A DNA stretch of 33,364 bases from Desulfuromonas sp. CSMB_57 (lineage in GTDB: Bacteria > Desulfobacterota > Desulfuromonadia > Desulfuromonadales > Syntrophotaleaceae). Every line of letters begins with the position of its first letter. Positions within the stretch are counted from its first letter, which is position 1. Of this stretch, positions 1-7,164 are shown one piece after another. The notes under the pieces are model-generated. The model searched no databases and was not told where the DNA came from. It was given only the letters and a program-made list of their open reading frames with translations. Location of the stretch: assembly GCF_020194955.2 (NCBI RefSeq), contig NZ_JAFCIY020000032.1, positions 1 through 33,364 of the forward strand, given 5' to 3'. Made by a program: the position numbers and the translations under genes.

Positions 1-19
1 TTTATCCAAGCGGCCATAA

Positions 20-467
20 AAAGTAAGCAAAAAGGGCCTTTCTCCTGCGGAGGGCATGGCATTCGCGGGAGGCGGCGTCTTTTTTCGCCGGTCCAGCAGC
101 TGACCGGATGGCGTCTTCGATCCACCGAGAGGCTACGGCCCCAGCTGAACAAGTTCAGATGGGCAGAATTGGTCCGGCGGTGCTCCGTTGGCAGCGGAGG
201 CGGTGAAAACGAAATTTTCCCTACCGCAGGCCCTGGCCTGCTTGTGATTTTGTCTTCCATCCACCCAGCAGCGCCGGTGTTGGCAACAGGGGGGCAGGAA
301 GGATGGCGCACCGCCGCCGTCGGCAAGAGCGATCCTCGCAGACGCGCCACCCGTTCAATACTCTAAAGGTCTGAAATCACACCGTTTCCACGCGAATGCC
401 ATAGGGCGTTAGCCGGTCTTACGTCGTTTCTTTGCCTACTTTCTATTGGACGAGCAAAGAAAGTAGG
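20..467. mobile_element. Candidate MITE-like/palindromic intergenic element
   Basis: No credible gene lies in the first 580 bases. An A-rich motif at 20-34 (aaagtaagcaaaaag) reappears as an imperfect inverted copy at 427-444 (tttctttgcctactttct), so the stretch has degenerate terminal inverted repeats about 400 bases apart. The right end also forms a hairpin: 435-444 pairs perfectly with 458-467. This could be a non-autonomous element or a repeated palindromic unit. No target-site duplication could be assigned, and the left boundary may lie outside the window. Identification rests on symmetry only. Confidence 0.3.
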
Positions 468-582
468 CCGGCTGCCGGCCGGGACCGGCGAACCTGGTTC
501 TGGGTTAGAATTTGATAGTATCCAAGGTCAAAGACAAGATGTGCGGCCATAATTTGCGCATGCAAAGCGTATAGGAGGAATC

Positions 583-702
583 GTGGGCAATACAGCGCGC
601 AAACAACCGGCCAATTTAAGTATTCGAAGTGATCTTTTGCGGCAGGCTAAGGAACGGAAAATTAATGATGGCCCAATTCGATATTTACCGAAGAGCGGAT
701 GA
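583..702 (+). pseudogene. ccdA: ccdA antitoxin remnant (N-terminal fragment)
   Basis: A GTG start at 583 sits 2 bases after an aggaggaa ribosome-binding site (573-580), and 39 codons follow. The segment QPANLSIRSDLLRQAKERKI matches the start of proteobacterial CcdA antitoxins: the ribbon-helix-helix DNA-binding part, usually K-P-A-N-L-S-I-x-x-D-L-L. Homology stops after about 27 residues. The frame then runs into the ccdB start region and ends at 702. The C-terminal toxin-neutralising half of a normal ~75-80 residue CcdA is missing, so a deletion appears to have joined early ccdA to the start of ccdB. Family recognition is from memory of the motif. Confidence 0.55.
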
Positions 703-826
703 GGGGATTGCTTTCCTGCTGGATCTTCAGGATGACATGCTGGAAGTGCTGTCTACCCGGGTTGTGGCGCCCATGGTCCCTGAGGGGGCCGTAGGACCTG
801 CCATGTGGGACCTTAATCCTATCCTG
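665..826 (+). pseudogene. ccdB: ccdB gyrase-poison toxin remnant (C-terminally truncated)
   Basis: Translation from the ATG pair at 665/668 gives MAQFDIYRR..., then LLDLQDDMLEVLSTRVVAPM and a D-L-N-P segment. This is the typical first half of CcdB, a toxin of about 100 residues that poisons DNA gyrase. Similarity ends near residue 54. The frame then reads through a GC-rich terminator palindrome and into the 3' end of the opposing OsmC gene, stopping at 937. The C-terminal W-G-I tail needed for gyrase poisoning in the F-plasmid toxin is absent, so the product is expected to be inactive. It overlaps the ccdA fragment in another frame. Confidence 0.55.
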
Positions 827-849
827 ACACAGGGGGGGCTTCCAACCAA

Positions 850-876
850 GGACCGCCGGCCCGAAGCCGGCGGTCC
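850..876 (-). terminator. Hairpin terminator for the OsmC gene
   Basis: A perfect 11-base inverted repeat (850-860 with 866-876, loop ccgaa) lies 8 bases beyond the stop codon of the minus-strand OsmC gene. There is no clear U-tract, so its strength as an intrinsic terminator is uncertain. Confidence 0.55.
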
Positions 877-884
877 CAGCATCC

Positions 885-1445
885 TCATGCCTTCTCCAAT
901 TTCACATCCACCGGCACCGGCTTGGCAATGCTGTTGAAAACCGGCGAATATTTCTGCGCCATCCGCACCAGTTCCTCCTTCTGCTCATCCGACAGATCCG
1001 CATCGATTTTGAAGAACACCCGGATGTTCTTGTAGCCCACCGGAACCTGTTCCGACAGGCCCAAAAAGCCCTGCAGGTCCAGATCCCCCTCGTACCTGGA
1101 TTCGACCTTCCTGATGGCTATCCCCCGTGCCGCCGCATGGGCCACCAGGCTGGTGGTCAGGCACCCGGAGAGAGCCACCAGCAGGTACTCCACCGGGTTG
1201 GGACCCAGGTTCCGGCCGCATAGGACCGGCGGTTCGTCGATCTCAAATTCGATGGCCGGCCGCGAATCGTCCTCTTGCAGAGCGCCGAAGAAATCCTTCA
1301 CCCTGGCCCGGTTGTGAGTGCCGTCGACCCAGGTGTTGCGGGCCCGGAATTGAAACTCGGCGATTTTTGGATTTTCCTTGATCAGTTCGATGGTTTTTAC
1401 GAGTTGATCGACATTGATACCGTTGACCATCTTGTCCGGTGCCAT
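885..1445 (-). CDS. OsmC family protein
   Basis: A 186-residue OsmC/Ohr-fold protein; the family includes thiol-dependent hydroperoxide reductases and uncharacterised relatives. The diagnostic stretch is at about residues 80-100: G-P-N-P-V-E-Y-L-L-V-A-L-S-G-C, with Cys95 at the start of the central helix; a second cysteine is at 76. The usual second catalytic cysteine near the C-terminus (normally K-Y-C-P) is serine here (Ser167 in K-Y-S-P). Peroxidase chemistry by the standard Cys pair is therefore doubtful. The ATG at 1445 was chosen because ggaaaggag precedes it at good spacing; an in-frame start upstream at 1499 has no such support. It is followed by a palindromic terminator. It may share a promoter region with the cyclase gene, which is on the same strand 139 bases upstream. 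Confidence 0.88.
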   Translation of the reverse strand: MAPDKMVNGINVDQLVKTIELIKENPKIAEFQFRARNTWVDGTHNRARVKDFFGALQEDDSRPAIEFEIDEPPVLCGRNLGPNPVEYLLVALSGCLTTSLVAHAAARGIAIRKVESRYEGDLDLQGFLGLSEQVPVGYKNIRVFFKIDADLSDEQKEELVRMAQKYSPVFNSIAKPVPVDVKLEKA

Positions 1446-1584
1446 GGCGTAGCTCCTTTCCATCTGGTTTGGAGACCGGTTCAAGCCGAACCGGCCCAAC
1501 GCTCAGGGATGACCGGTCGTTGCGGTGGATCTGATCGCAAGGCCCTGTCTGCCAAGTATAGCATCCGGGCGGCAGGGCGCCCCT

Positions 1585-2202
1585 TTAATATCTCACCACC
1601 ACCCGGCACGGGGCTCCGCTGGTGCCCGTCAGGCGCAGGGGCAGAACGAAAATTTCCCCGCCCGATTCCACCTCCCGGGCCGGCTTGGGGTCCAAATCCT
1701 CAACCAGATATTTGTCTGCCCGCGCCAACATGCGATGGAATTCGAAGGGTTCAGACTCGAAAACCTCGATTTCCCCGGCCAGCACCCAGACGGTCGGGGG
1801 CAGGGCGATGAGTCGCTCCAGGGCTGGTCCTGTCAGGACCGCCGGGCCGTTTTGGGGAGTCTGGAGAAAAAGTATCGTTTGGTCCCGGTAGACCCTGAGC
1901 GGGCGCTCCAAATCCCCTGGTGAAGCCTTGGCGGGCAGGTCGAGAAGCATATAGCGACCCATCATCCGATCCACCGGCAACGCCTCCAGGGTGGCGCCTC
2001 CATCCAGAAAATGGGCCGGAGCGTCAATGTGGGTACCGGTCTGGGTGCCGAGAGTCAGGCGCGCAACCCGAAAGCCCTGTTGGGTAATACCCGCCCAGTC
2101 GTGACATTCAAAGGGCGGATCGACGTAATCCGCCGAGGTATATATGTCCAGGTTGTTGTCCAAAGGTTTGGTGAGATCAAGATGACGGCGGTATTGAGGC
2201 AT
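1585..2202 (-). CDS. Cyclase family protein (kynurenine-formamidase-like metal hydrolase)
   Basis: A 205-residue protein of the cyclase family (PF04199), which includes bacterial kynurenine formamidase KynB and isatin hydrolase. The signature H-x-G-T-H-x-D-x-P-x-H appears at residues 54-64 as QTGTHIDAPAH. His58, Asp60 and His64 are present, but the first metal-binding histidine is Gln54. Downstream His156 and Glu168 match the other expected metal ligands. The ATG at 2202 has gggag 6 bases upstream and gives a normal N-terminus (H-L-D-L-T-K-P-L). Longer in-frame starts up to 2322 add a segment with no family similarity. The substrate cannot be told from sequence; no tryptophan-degradation genes are nearby. 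Confidence 0.85.
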   Translation of the reverse strand: MPQYRRHLDLTKPLDNNLDIYTSADYVDPPFECHDWAGITQQGFRVARLTLGTQTGTHIDAPAHFLDGGATLEALPVDRMMGRYMLLDLPAKASPGDLERPLRVYRDQTILFLQTPQNGPAVLTGPALERLIALPPTVWVLAGEIEVFESEPFEFHRMLARADKYLVEDLDPKPAREVESGGEIFVLPLRLTGTSGAPCRVVVRY

Positions 2203-2487
2203 TGAAACTCCCTGGGCGGTCAGTTGGGGCATGAATGAGGACCTGGTAAGAAAATCGATGCGCAGCGACAAGAAAAGCCGCCAACCATCGCCGAAGCTTT
2301 CCCATTGCCCGCAACCCGTCAAATCTGCTAAATTCTATCATGTTCCCACTGCACCAGGCATGGCCCGCAGGCGATTCTCCGGGATAACTCGTGGTTGGTT
2401 CCGGTTGAATTCGACGCCGGGCGCTTTTCGAGCGACACGACCGCCCTGCATAATCGGGCAGAACTTTATCGACAGGAGGCAAGGATA

Positions 2488-2721
2488 ATGCTTTTTCGCA
2501 ACAAATGTGCGGCCTGTGACTACTGGACCATCTTTGAGCTCAAAATCGATGGCGAACGCGCCGACCAGACCTGCACCCACTGCCAGGCAACCGCTAAAAT
2601 CGAGTGGAACAGCGAAGCCGAAATCCTGATTCGGGATGGCGAACGCGACATCCAGGCCCTGGAACGGCATTTCCCCGTTTTGGGACAACTCAAAGAGCGC
2701 GGCGACCATATCCGTTTCTAG
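2488..2721 (+). CDS. Small CxxC...CxxC zinc-ribbon protein (copy 1)
   Basis: A 77-residue cytoplasmic protein. Cys7/Cys10 and Cys29/Cys32 (C-A-A-C and C-T-H-C) make a four-cysteine zinc-ribbon-like knuckle. A charged helical C-terminus ends in L-K-E-R-G-D-H-I-R-F. The ATG at 2488 is preceded by aggagg (2474-2479). It is clearly paralogous to the next gene 25 bases downstream: the cysteine spacing, the I-E-W/I-L-W segment after the second knuckle and the C-terminal Q-L-K-x-R-G-D-H-I motif are shared. No known function was recognised. A nucleic-acid or protein-binding adaptor role is only a guess from the ribbon. Confidence 0.75.
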   Translation: MLFRNKCAACDYWTIFELKIDGERADQTCTHCQATAKIEWNSEAEILIRDGERDIQALERHFPVLGQLKERGDHIRF

Positions 2722-2746
2722 AACGCCAACCCTGGAGAAATCTTTC

Positions 2747-3016
2747 ATGACCAGAATCATCAAGGAAATCGAACCGTTTTTGCATCGCCAGAAATGTCCC
2801 GGGTGCGGATACTACACCGTTTACGAAGTTTTTCCCCAAGGCGACAAGGCCATCGATACCTGCACTCACTGCGGACATCAGATGCAGATTCTCTGGCATC
2901 ACGAAATCAAGGCCGTGTTCCGCAATTCAGAGAAATTCTTCCGCAACATGGAAGAAATCTATCCGGAACTGGCACAGCTGAAAAACCGCGGCGACCATAT
3001 CAAGTTGGATGATTAA
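2747..3016 (+). CDS. Small CxxC...CxxC zinc-ribbon protein (copy 2)
   Basis: An 89-residue protein paralogous to the preceding one, with a longer N-terminus. Cys17/Cys20 (C-P-G-C) and Cys39/Cys42 (C-T-H-C-G) form the probable zinc site. The C-terminus repeats the Q-L-K-N-R-G-D-H-I signature. The start at 2747 has ggag at 2734-2737. The gene begins 25 bases after copy 1, and its stop codon shares an A with an ATG at 3016, so the three small genes 2488-3315 are probably co-transcribed. Function unknown. Confidence 0.75.
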   Translation: MTRIIKEIEPFLHRQKCPGCGYYTVYEVFPQGDKAIDTCTHCGHQMQILWHHEIKAVFRNSEKFFRNMEEIYPELAQLKNRGDHIKLDD

Positions 3017-3042
3017 TGCAAGTCGATGCAGGAGAGGAAACG

Positions 3043-3315
3043 ATGAAAGTCATTTTGCGAATTGCCGATGCGGCCGTGGCCGAAAAATTCGGCCTGGAGT
3101 CGGTTGTTGAAATTAACTGCACCGAGGAGTATTGCGCGTCCTCTTTCGGCTACCCGGTCTTCCTGATCGGCGAGGAAAATATATTCACCGGCGAACTTTT
3201 TCGCCAACTTCGCGACACCGGTGGCGCGACCCTGGAAACCGATAATCCGACCAAGGTCTGCCTGGGGTTGGGTTTGGCCCGTAACGAACCCGGCTTGGTG
3301 GTTGTTGAAGCGTAA
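3043..3315 (+). CDS. Small conserved-looking hypothetical protein
   Basis: A 90-residue soluble protein without signal peptide or membrane segment. ATG 3043 was preferred because ggagagga lies at 3031-3038. An alternative ATG at 3016, overlapping the stop of the upstream gene, would add nine residues. Two cysteines (N-C-T-E-E-Y-C) lie near residue 30, and the middle is hydrophobic (Y-P-V-F-L-I-G). No family was recognised. As third gene of the zinc-ribbon cluster it may act with those proteins. Confidence 0.65.
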   Translation: MKVILRIADAAVAEKFGLESVVEINCTEEYCASSFGYPVFLIGEENIFTGELFRQLRDTGGATLETDNPTKVCLGLGLARNEPGLVVVEA

Positions 3316-3334
3316 CGGCGTCCTACGGAGGAGT

Positions 3335-3362
3335 TTGGAGATTGCAGCGATCGGTGTATAAT
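3335..3362 (+). promoter_or_regulatory. Sigma70-type promoter for the gene at 3476
   Basis: A -35-like ttggag (3335-3340) and a perfect -10 tataat (3357-3362) are separated by 16 bases. The predicted transcription start, near 3369, falls at the left foot of the first leader hairpin. Confidence 0.5.
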
Positions 3363-3369
3363 TAAAGAC

Positions 3370-3460
3370 GACGGCCTCCCGCCCACTGTGCCGGGAGGGT
3401 CGCCGTCTGTCTGCCGCAAACACGTATCCGCCATTTGTTGCGGTTCGCCGCAGCAGGCAG
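3370..3460 (+). promoter_or_regulatory. Structured 5' leader (two stable hairpins)
   Basis: Hairpin 1 pairs gacggc (3370-3375) and ctcccg (3376-3381) with cgggag (3392-3397) and gccgtc (3402-3407). Hairpin 2 has an outer stem, ctgcc (3411-3415) with ggcag (3456-3460). Inside it is a 7-bp stem (3437-3443 with 3448-3454, one G-U pair) capped by a ttcg tetraloop. The ribosome-binding site aaagggg (3461-3467) follows immediately. The arrangement suggests a cis-acting control RNA; it does not match a riboswitch class I recognise. Hairpin 1 could also serve as a terminator for the genes upstream, but it lacks a T-tract. Confidence 0.45.
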
Positions 3461-3475
3461 AAAGGGGAACGGGCC

Positions 3476-3682
3476 ATGATGATTGCAGTACGCTATCGGG
3501 ATGGCAGTTACGATCGGGTTAAGGCGAGTAGTCTCGATCACCTCCTTGCAACCAATCAGGTTGAGCTGTTCTGGCGCTCCTCCGGGCCTGTACTGGTCGG
3601 TCGTGACCCGATCCGCAAACAGAGAGCCGTTGAGCCCTACTGGGGCGAAGACCGACGTGCAGTGGAGAGGTTGGCCGTTTAA
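3476..3682 (+). CDS. Small GSU-type hypothetical protein
   Basis: A 68-residue soluble, basic protein beginning M-M-I-A-V-R-Y-R-D-G-S-Y-D-R-V and ending with Y-W-G-E-D-R-R. This pattern (short beta-rich start, D-P-I/V-R motif, terminal Y-x-G-x-x-R-R) resembles small uncharacterised proteins common in Geobacter and relatives; the resemblance is from memory and no function is known. Start 3476 (or the adjacent ATG 3479) follows aaagggg. It has its own promoter and structured leader, and a strong terminator directly after the stop, so it is probably a single-gene unit. Confidence 0.7.
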   Translation: MMIAVRYRDGSYDRVKASSLDHLLATNQVELFWRSSGPVLVGRDPIRKQRAVEPYWGEDRRAVERLAV

Positions 3683-3685
3683 ATG

Positions 3686-3712
3686 AAAGCCCCGTTTTGC
3701 GGGGCTTTTTTT
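3686..3712. terminator. Intrinsic terminator between convergent genes
   Basis: The stem gccccg (3689-3694) pairs with cggggc (3700-3705) over a 5-base loop, followed by seven T at 3706-3712. An a-run at 3686-3688 gives a short T-run on the other strand, so it may serve both the small gene ending at 3682 and the minus-strand gene ending at 3719. Confidence 0.85.
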
Positions 3713-3718
3713 GAGTCC

Positions 3719-5923
3719 TCACTTCAGCAGTTGAATCAGGTTGGAAAATTGATCGGTCCAGACCATGGGCTTGACGGCCGGGTGGATTTCCTTCCAATGC
3801 GGATTGTCCTTCAAATGCCTGATTTTTGATTCAGGGCGGCCCATGGCAGCGTAGGTAGAAGGCAGGAAACCCGTTTTCTCAAGACTTTTCGCAATCCGGT
3901 TGTCATCCCTTATCAGGCAACGCAGTCCCAATTCCTTGGCCAGTCCGGCCATCAACGGTTCCAGGTTTAAGAAACGGTTGGAGATGTGAAACAATAGAAT
4001 CCCTTCCGGAGCCAGTTTATCCAGGTAAATGGCCACCGCCTCCCGGGTCAGAAGATGGGCCGGGATGGCATCGGAACTGAATGCATCCAGAACAATCACA
4101 TCGAATTCCCCCGATTTTGCCTTGGTGATGGTCAGGCGCCCATCTCCCAGAACCACCTCAAAATTTCCCTGTATGGTGCTCAGAAAGCGGAAGAAACGCT
4201 CATTGCGGGCAATGCCCTCGATTTCCGGATCGATTTCAAAAAAGGTAAAGTGATCCCCGGGGCGTGCATAACTGGCAAGGGACCCAACTCCCAGACCAAT
4301 AACGGCAACTTTTCTTTGAACATTGGATGAACGGGAGATATTGAAGATATCCGCGGCCGGGCCTAAGGGGTGATAGTAGGTTAAGGGAGTGATTTCGCCA
4401 TGGGAATCTATCCGTTGCGCACCGTGGACCGTGGTCCCATGATAAAGGTAATGAATTCCCGACTCTCTGTCGGCAACCACCTGCTTGACCCCAAAAAAGT
4501 TTCGGGAAGAATAAATTCGCTGCCCCTGGTCCCATACAGCAAGATGCGCCGACGCCAAAAGCAAGATTCCCACTGCCAGGGCAAAACTCAAACGCCTTTC
4601 CTTGCAACTGAGGCAAACCAGGGCGGAAGCAGAAAACACCAGAAAAAATACCAGGTGCTGAAGTCCTGACGGGATATGGTTTTTAAAAAAGAAAAGACCC
4701 ATCAATGCCGCACTCAAGATGACAAGCCGACCCAAATCCTTTTTCTGTTTTTGGGTATGTTCAAGGTCGGTAACAACCTTTGGGAACACCATGCAGGCCA
4801 AAAGGAGTGCCAACGGGTATTCAATGATTTGAAGGAACAGCAATGGGGCAATCAGGGTATTGAAAATACCTCCTAAAACTCCGCCAACCGACATCCAGAA
4901 ATAAAAACCGGTTAAATAACGCGGATGCGGGCGGTGTGCAGCAAGCTGGCCGTGGCAGACCAATGCAATCAGAAAAAACATTCCGAGATGCAAATAAATC
5001 AGGAAGAATTCGGAGATGCGTATGGAGAAAAAGAAAAAGGGCGCAAACGAGATGGCTGCAAAGGGCGCTATTCGTGCCAGAACAGCCTGAGATATCAACT
5101 TTTTTCTGGCAAAAACGAGGATAAAGGTGGTCAGATACAAAGCCAGGGGAAAAACCCATAACAAGGGGAGGGCGGCAACGTTGGTGGTGATGTAGGTGGT
5201 GGTACCCAACATCATACTGGAGGGCACAAAAGCACAAAATATCCAGAAAAACCTTTGTCGTACAGAAGGTTTGTTCAACGGATCCAGACCGCCATCCATC
5301 TCTCCAACCGGGATCGGTCGAACCGTAGCCTTGGATTGGCTGCTTCTGAAAGCCCAGAGCCCGCAGGTACCGATCAAGGCTATGAGCAAAATATACCCAA
5401 GAGTCCACGTCAAGCTCTGGTTGTTAAGTCGCAGGGCCGGTTCAACAAGCAGAGGATAACCAAAAAGGGCTATGAGACTGCCAAGGTTGCTCGCTGCGTA
5501 AAGATAATAGGGGTCCTGTGCAGTGGGGTGATTCGTCCGGGAAAACCAATTTTGCAGTAAAGGAGCGCTGCTGGAAACGATAAAAAAAGGCAGACCCAAA
5601 TTTATGGATAATTGCATGAGAAGAAAAATGGCTGGAATGGCATCGGCGGGAGGTTCTGTATCGAAGGAAAACGGCAAAGCGGCCAAGCCAATGGCCATAA
5701 GAGTAAAATGCAGGAAAATTTGCCGACGAAATTGCCTTATCTTGGTACAGAAGTGAGCGTAACCATAACCGAGTAGTAGGAATGTTTGAAAAAATACCAT
5801 GCAAACATTCCAGACCGCAGGGGTGCCCCCAAAAAAAGGCAACAGCATTTTTCCGGCCATCGGCTGAATCAGAAAGAGCAGCAAGGCACTTGTAAAAAGG
5901 GTCACTGCATAACACATCACCAT
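3719..5923 (-). CDS. Membrane protein fused to spermidine-synthase-like domain
   Basis: 734 residues. The N-terminal ~450 residues are a string of hydrophobic segments (starting L-F-T-S-A-L-L-L-F-L-I-Q-P-M-A-G-K), the multipass domain seen in many bacterial 'fused MFS/spermidine synthase' proteins. The C-terminal ~200 residues are a Rossmann methyltransferase-like domain: V-I-G-L-G-V-G-S-L near residue 542, an acidic F-F-E-I-D-P near 562, and L-D-A-F-S-S-D-A-I-P-A-H-L-L-T near 612. The last motif is the counterpart of the aminopropyltransferase active-site loop. Whether it makes polyamines is unknown; no speD or other polyamine genes are nearby. ATG 5923 has aaggga upstream. It ends at the bidirectional terminator. 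Confidence 0.85.
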   Translation of the reverse strand: MVMCYAVTLFTSALLLFLIQPMAGKMLLPFFGGTPAVWNVCMVFFQTFLLLGYGYAHFCTKIRQFRRQIFLHFTLMAIGLAALPFSFDTEPPADAIPAIFLLMQLSINLGLPFFIVSSSAPLLQNWFSRTNHPTAQDPYYLYAASNLGSLIALFGYPLLVEPALRLNNQSLTWTLGYILLIALIGTCGLWAFRSSQSKATVRPIPVGEMDGGLDPLNKPSVRQRFFWIFCAFVPSSMMLGTTTYITTNVAALPLLWVFPLALYLTTFILVFARKKLISQAVLARIAPFAAISFAPFFFFSIRISEFFLIYLHLGMFFLIALVCHGQLAAHRPHPRYLTGFYFWMSVGGVLGGIFNTLIAPLLFLQIIEYPLALLLACMVFPKVVTDLEHTQKQKKDLGRLVILSAALMGLFFFKNHIPSGLQHLVFFLVFSASALVCLSCKERRLSFALAVGILLLASAHLAVWDQGQRIYSSRNFFGVKQVVADRESGIHYLYHGTTVHGAQRIDSHGEITPLTYYHPLGPAADIFNISRSSNVQRKVAVIGLGVGSLASYARPGDHFTFFEIDPEIEGIARNERFFRFLSTIQGNFEVVLGDGRLTITKAKSGEFDVIVLDAFSSDAIPAHLLTREAVAIYLDKLAPEGILLFHISNRFLNLEPLMAGLAKELGLRCLIRDDNRIAKSLEKTGFLPSTYAAMGRPESKIRHLKDNPHWKEIHPAVKPMVWTDQFSNLIQLLK

Positions 5924-6228
5924 GTTTAACTTCCCTTCGTTTTGGCGTTAGCGATGTTGTGCCCAGTATAATGGCAAAACACCGCAGGTCAAACTCTCTT
6001 TATGGATTTACACCAAGGGAAATGAACAGGAAAAAAATGTTTACCTACATATATATTTTAAAATTGAATAATTTAATGACGCTTTTAGTTTTGAAGTATA
6101 AAAAAGGTCCAAATGGCTGGTCTTTCTTCAAAATCCCGTTACAATGGAGGAACCATCAACAGCGAGTGAACCAATAAGCGTTGAAAAAATCAGTCTGAAA
6201 AAAAAGGCTGTTTTCCTTAGGAGTCTTC
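5924..6228. other. AT-rich divergent intergenic region
   Basis: 305 bases between the divergent spermidine-synthase-like and GT2 genes. Base composition falls sharply here, marking the left edge of the AT-rich island. Promoters for both neighbours must lie within it, but no clear -35/-10 pair stands out. A 72-codon reading frame (5959-6177) has no ribosome-binding site and looks non-coding. Confidence 0.5.
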
Positions 6229-7035
6229 ATGTCCCCAAAAAACCTGGAAATATCCGTGGTGGTCCCCGCATACAATGAGGAAAAGCGAATTGCTGTCAGT
6301 TTGCCTGTGATCTGGAATGCCTTGGCCGCCAGGTTCTCACGATTTGAAATCCTGGTGGTGGATGACGGCAGTTCGGATAGGACATCGGAAAAAGTGATGG
6401 AGTTTGGCGACAGCGGGCATCCCGAGGTGCGGGTTATTCGCTACGGTGCCAATCGTGGCAAGGGTTATGCGGTGCGAACCGGCATGCTGGCCGCTCAAGG
6501 GGAAATTGTTCTTTTCAGTGATGCCGACCTTTCCACTCCCATGGAGGAGTTGGATAAGCTCAAAAAAGTTCTGGATGAGGGGTATGACCTGGCTATCGGT
6601 TCCCGGGCGCTGAAGGAATCCCAAATAGAACTTCGGCAGCCTTTTTATAGAGTGTTGATGGGAAAAACATTCAACAAGATTGTTCAGCTAATGGCTCTGC
6701 CTGGGGTTTGGGACAGTCAATGTGGGTTCAAGATTTTCAAAAGAGCTGCCGCAAAGGAACTGTTTGGTTCAAGCCGGATTGACGGATTCAGTTTTGATGT
6801 AGAAATTCTATTTTTGGCAAGGAAGCGGGGGATGGTTTTTCGCGAGGTTCCAGTGCGTTGGATAAATTCGCCGGAAAGCAAGGTAAATCCAATAGGTCAT
6901 TCCTTGCAGATGATCAAAGAAATATTTGTTATAAGGTGGCTGTATATTTTTGAAAAATATGAATTTCGACAAACTTTCCAAATAGGAAAAGAATCGCACA
7001 CTCTTGTAGAATTGACTAGGCAAAGAAATATTTAA
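6229..7035 (+). CDS. Family 2 glycosyltransferase, dolichyl-phosphate glucosyltransferase-like
   Basis: 268 residues with a complete GT-A domain: V-V-V-P-A-Y-N-E-E near residue 11, V-V-D-D-G-S-S-D near 44, G-A-N-R-G-K-G near 73, and the metal-binding D-A-D at 98-100. A later D-S-Q-C-G-F-K-I-F segment is typical of the Alg5/DPM1-like branch, which transfers glucose or mannose from a nucleotide sugar to a polyprenyl phosphate at the membrane. There are no obvious transmembrane helices. ATG 6229 has taggag at 6218-6223. It is the only plus-strand gene of the island. The likely role is to make a lipid-linked sugar donor for the membrane-embedded transferases nearby (inference). Confidence 0.88.
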   Translation: MSPKNLEISVVVPAYNEEKRIAVSLPVIWNALAARFSRFEILVVDDGSSDRTSEKVMEFGDSGHPEVRVIRYGANRGKGYAVRTGMLAAQGEIVLFSDADLSTPMEELDKLKKVLDEGYDLAIGSRALKESQIELRQPFYRVLMGKTFNKIVQLMALPGVWDSQCGFKIFKRAAAKELFGSSRIDGFSFDVEILFLARKRGMVFREVPVRWINSPESKVNPIGHSLQMIKEIFVIRWLYIFEKYEFRQTFQIGKESHTLVELTRQRNI

Positions 7036-7164
7036 AAAATTACATACATAATTGAAAAAAATATTTACTAAGAAAAATAACCCTGCAAGAATCTTTGGAC
7101 AAATGGCCGGAGTCGGCTACAACCCTCGACGACAGGAGGAGTCGATGGGCGCCATACCCAAGAC

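Noticed and set aside
169-366. 65-codon reading frame at the left edge
   Set aside because: No ribosome-binding site or recognisable pattern; lies within the candidate palindromic element.
5959-6177. 72-codon reading frame in the divergent spacer
   Set aside because: AT-rich, no ribosome-binding site, low-complexity translation.
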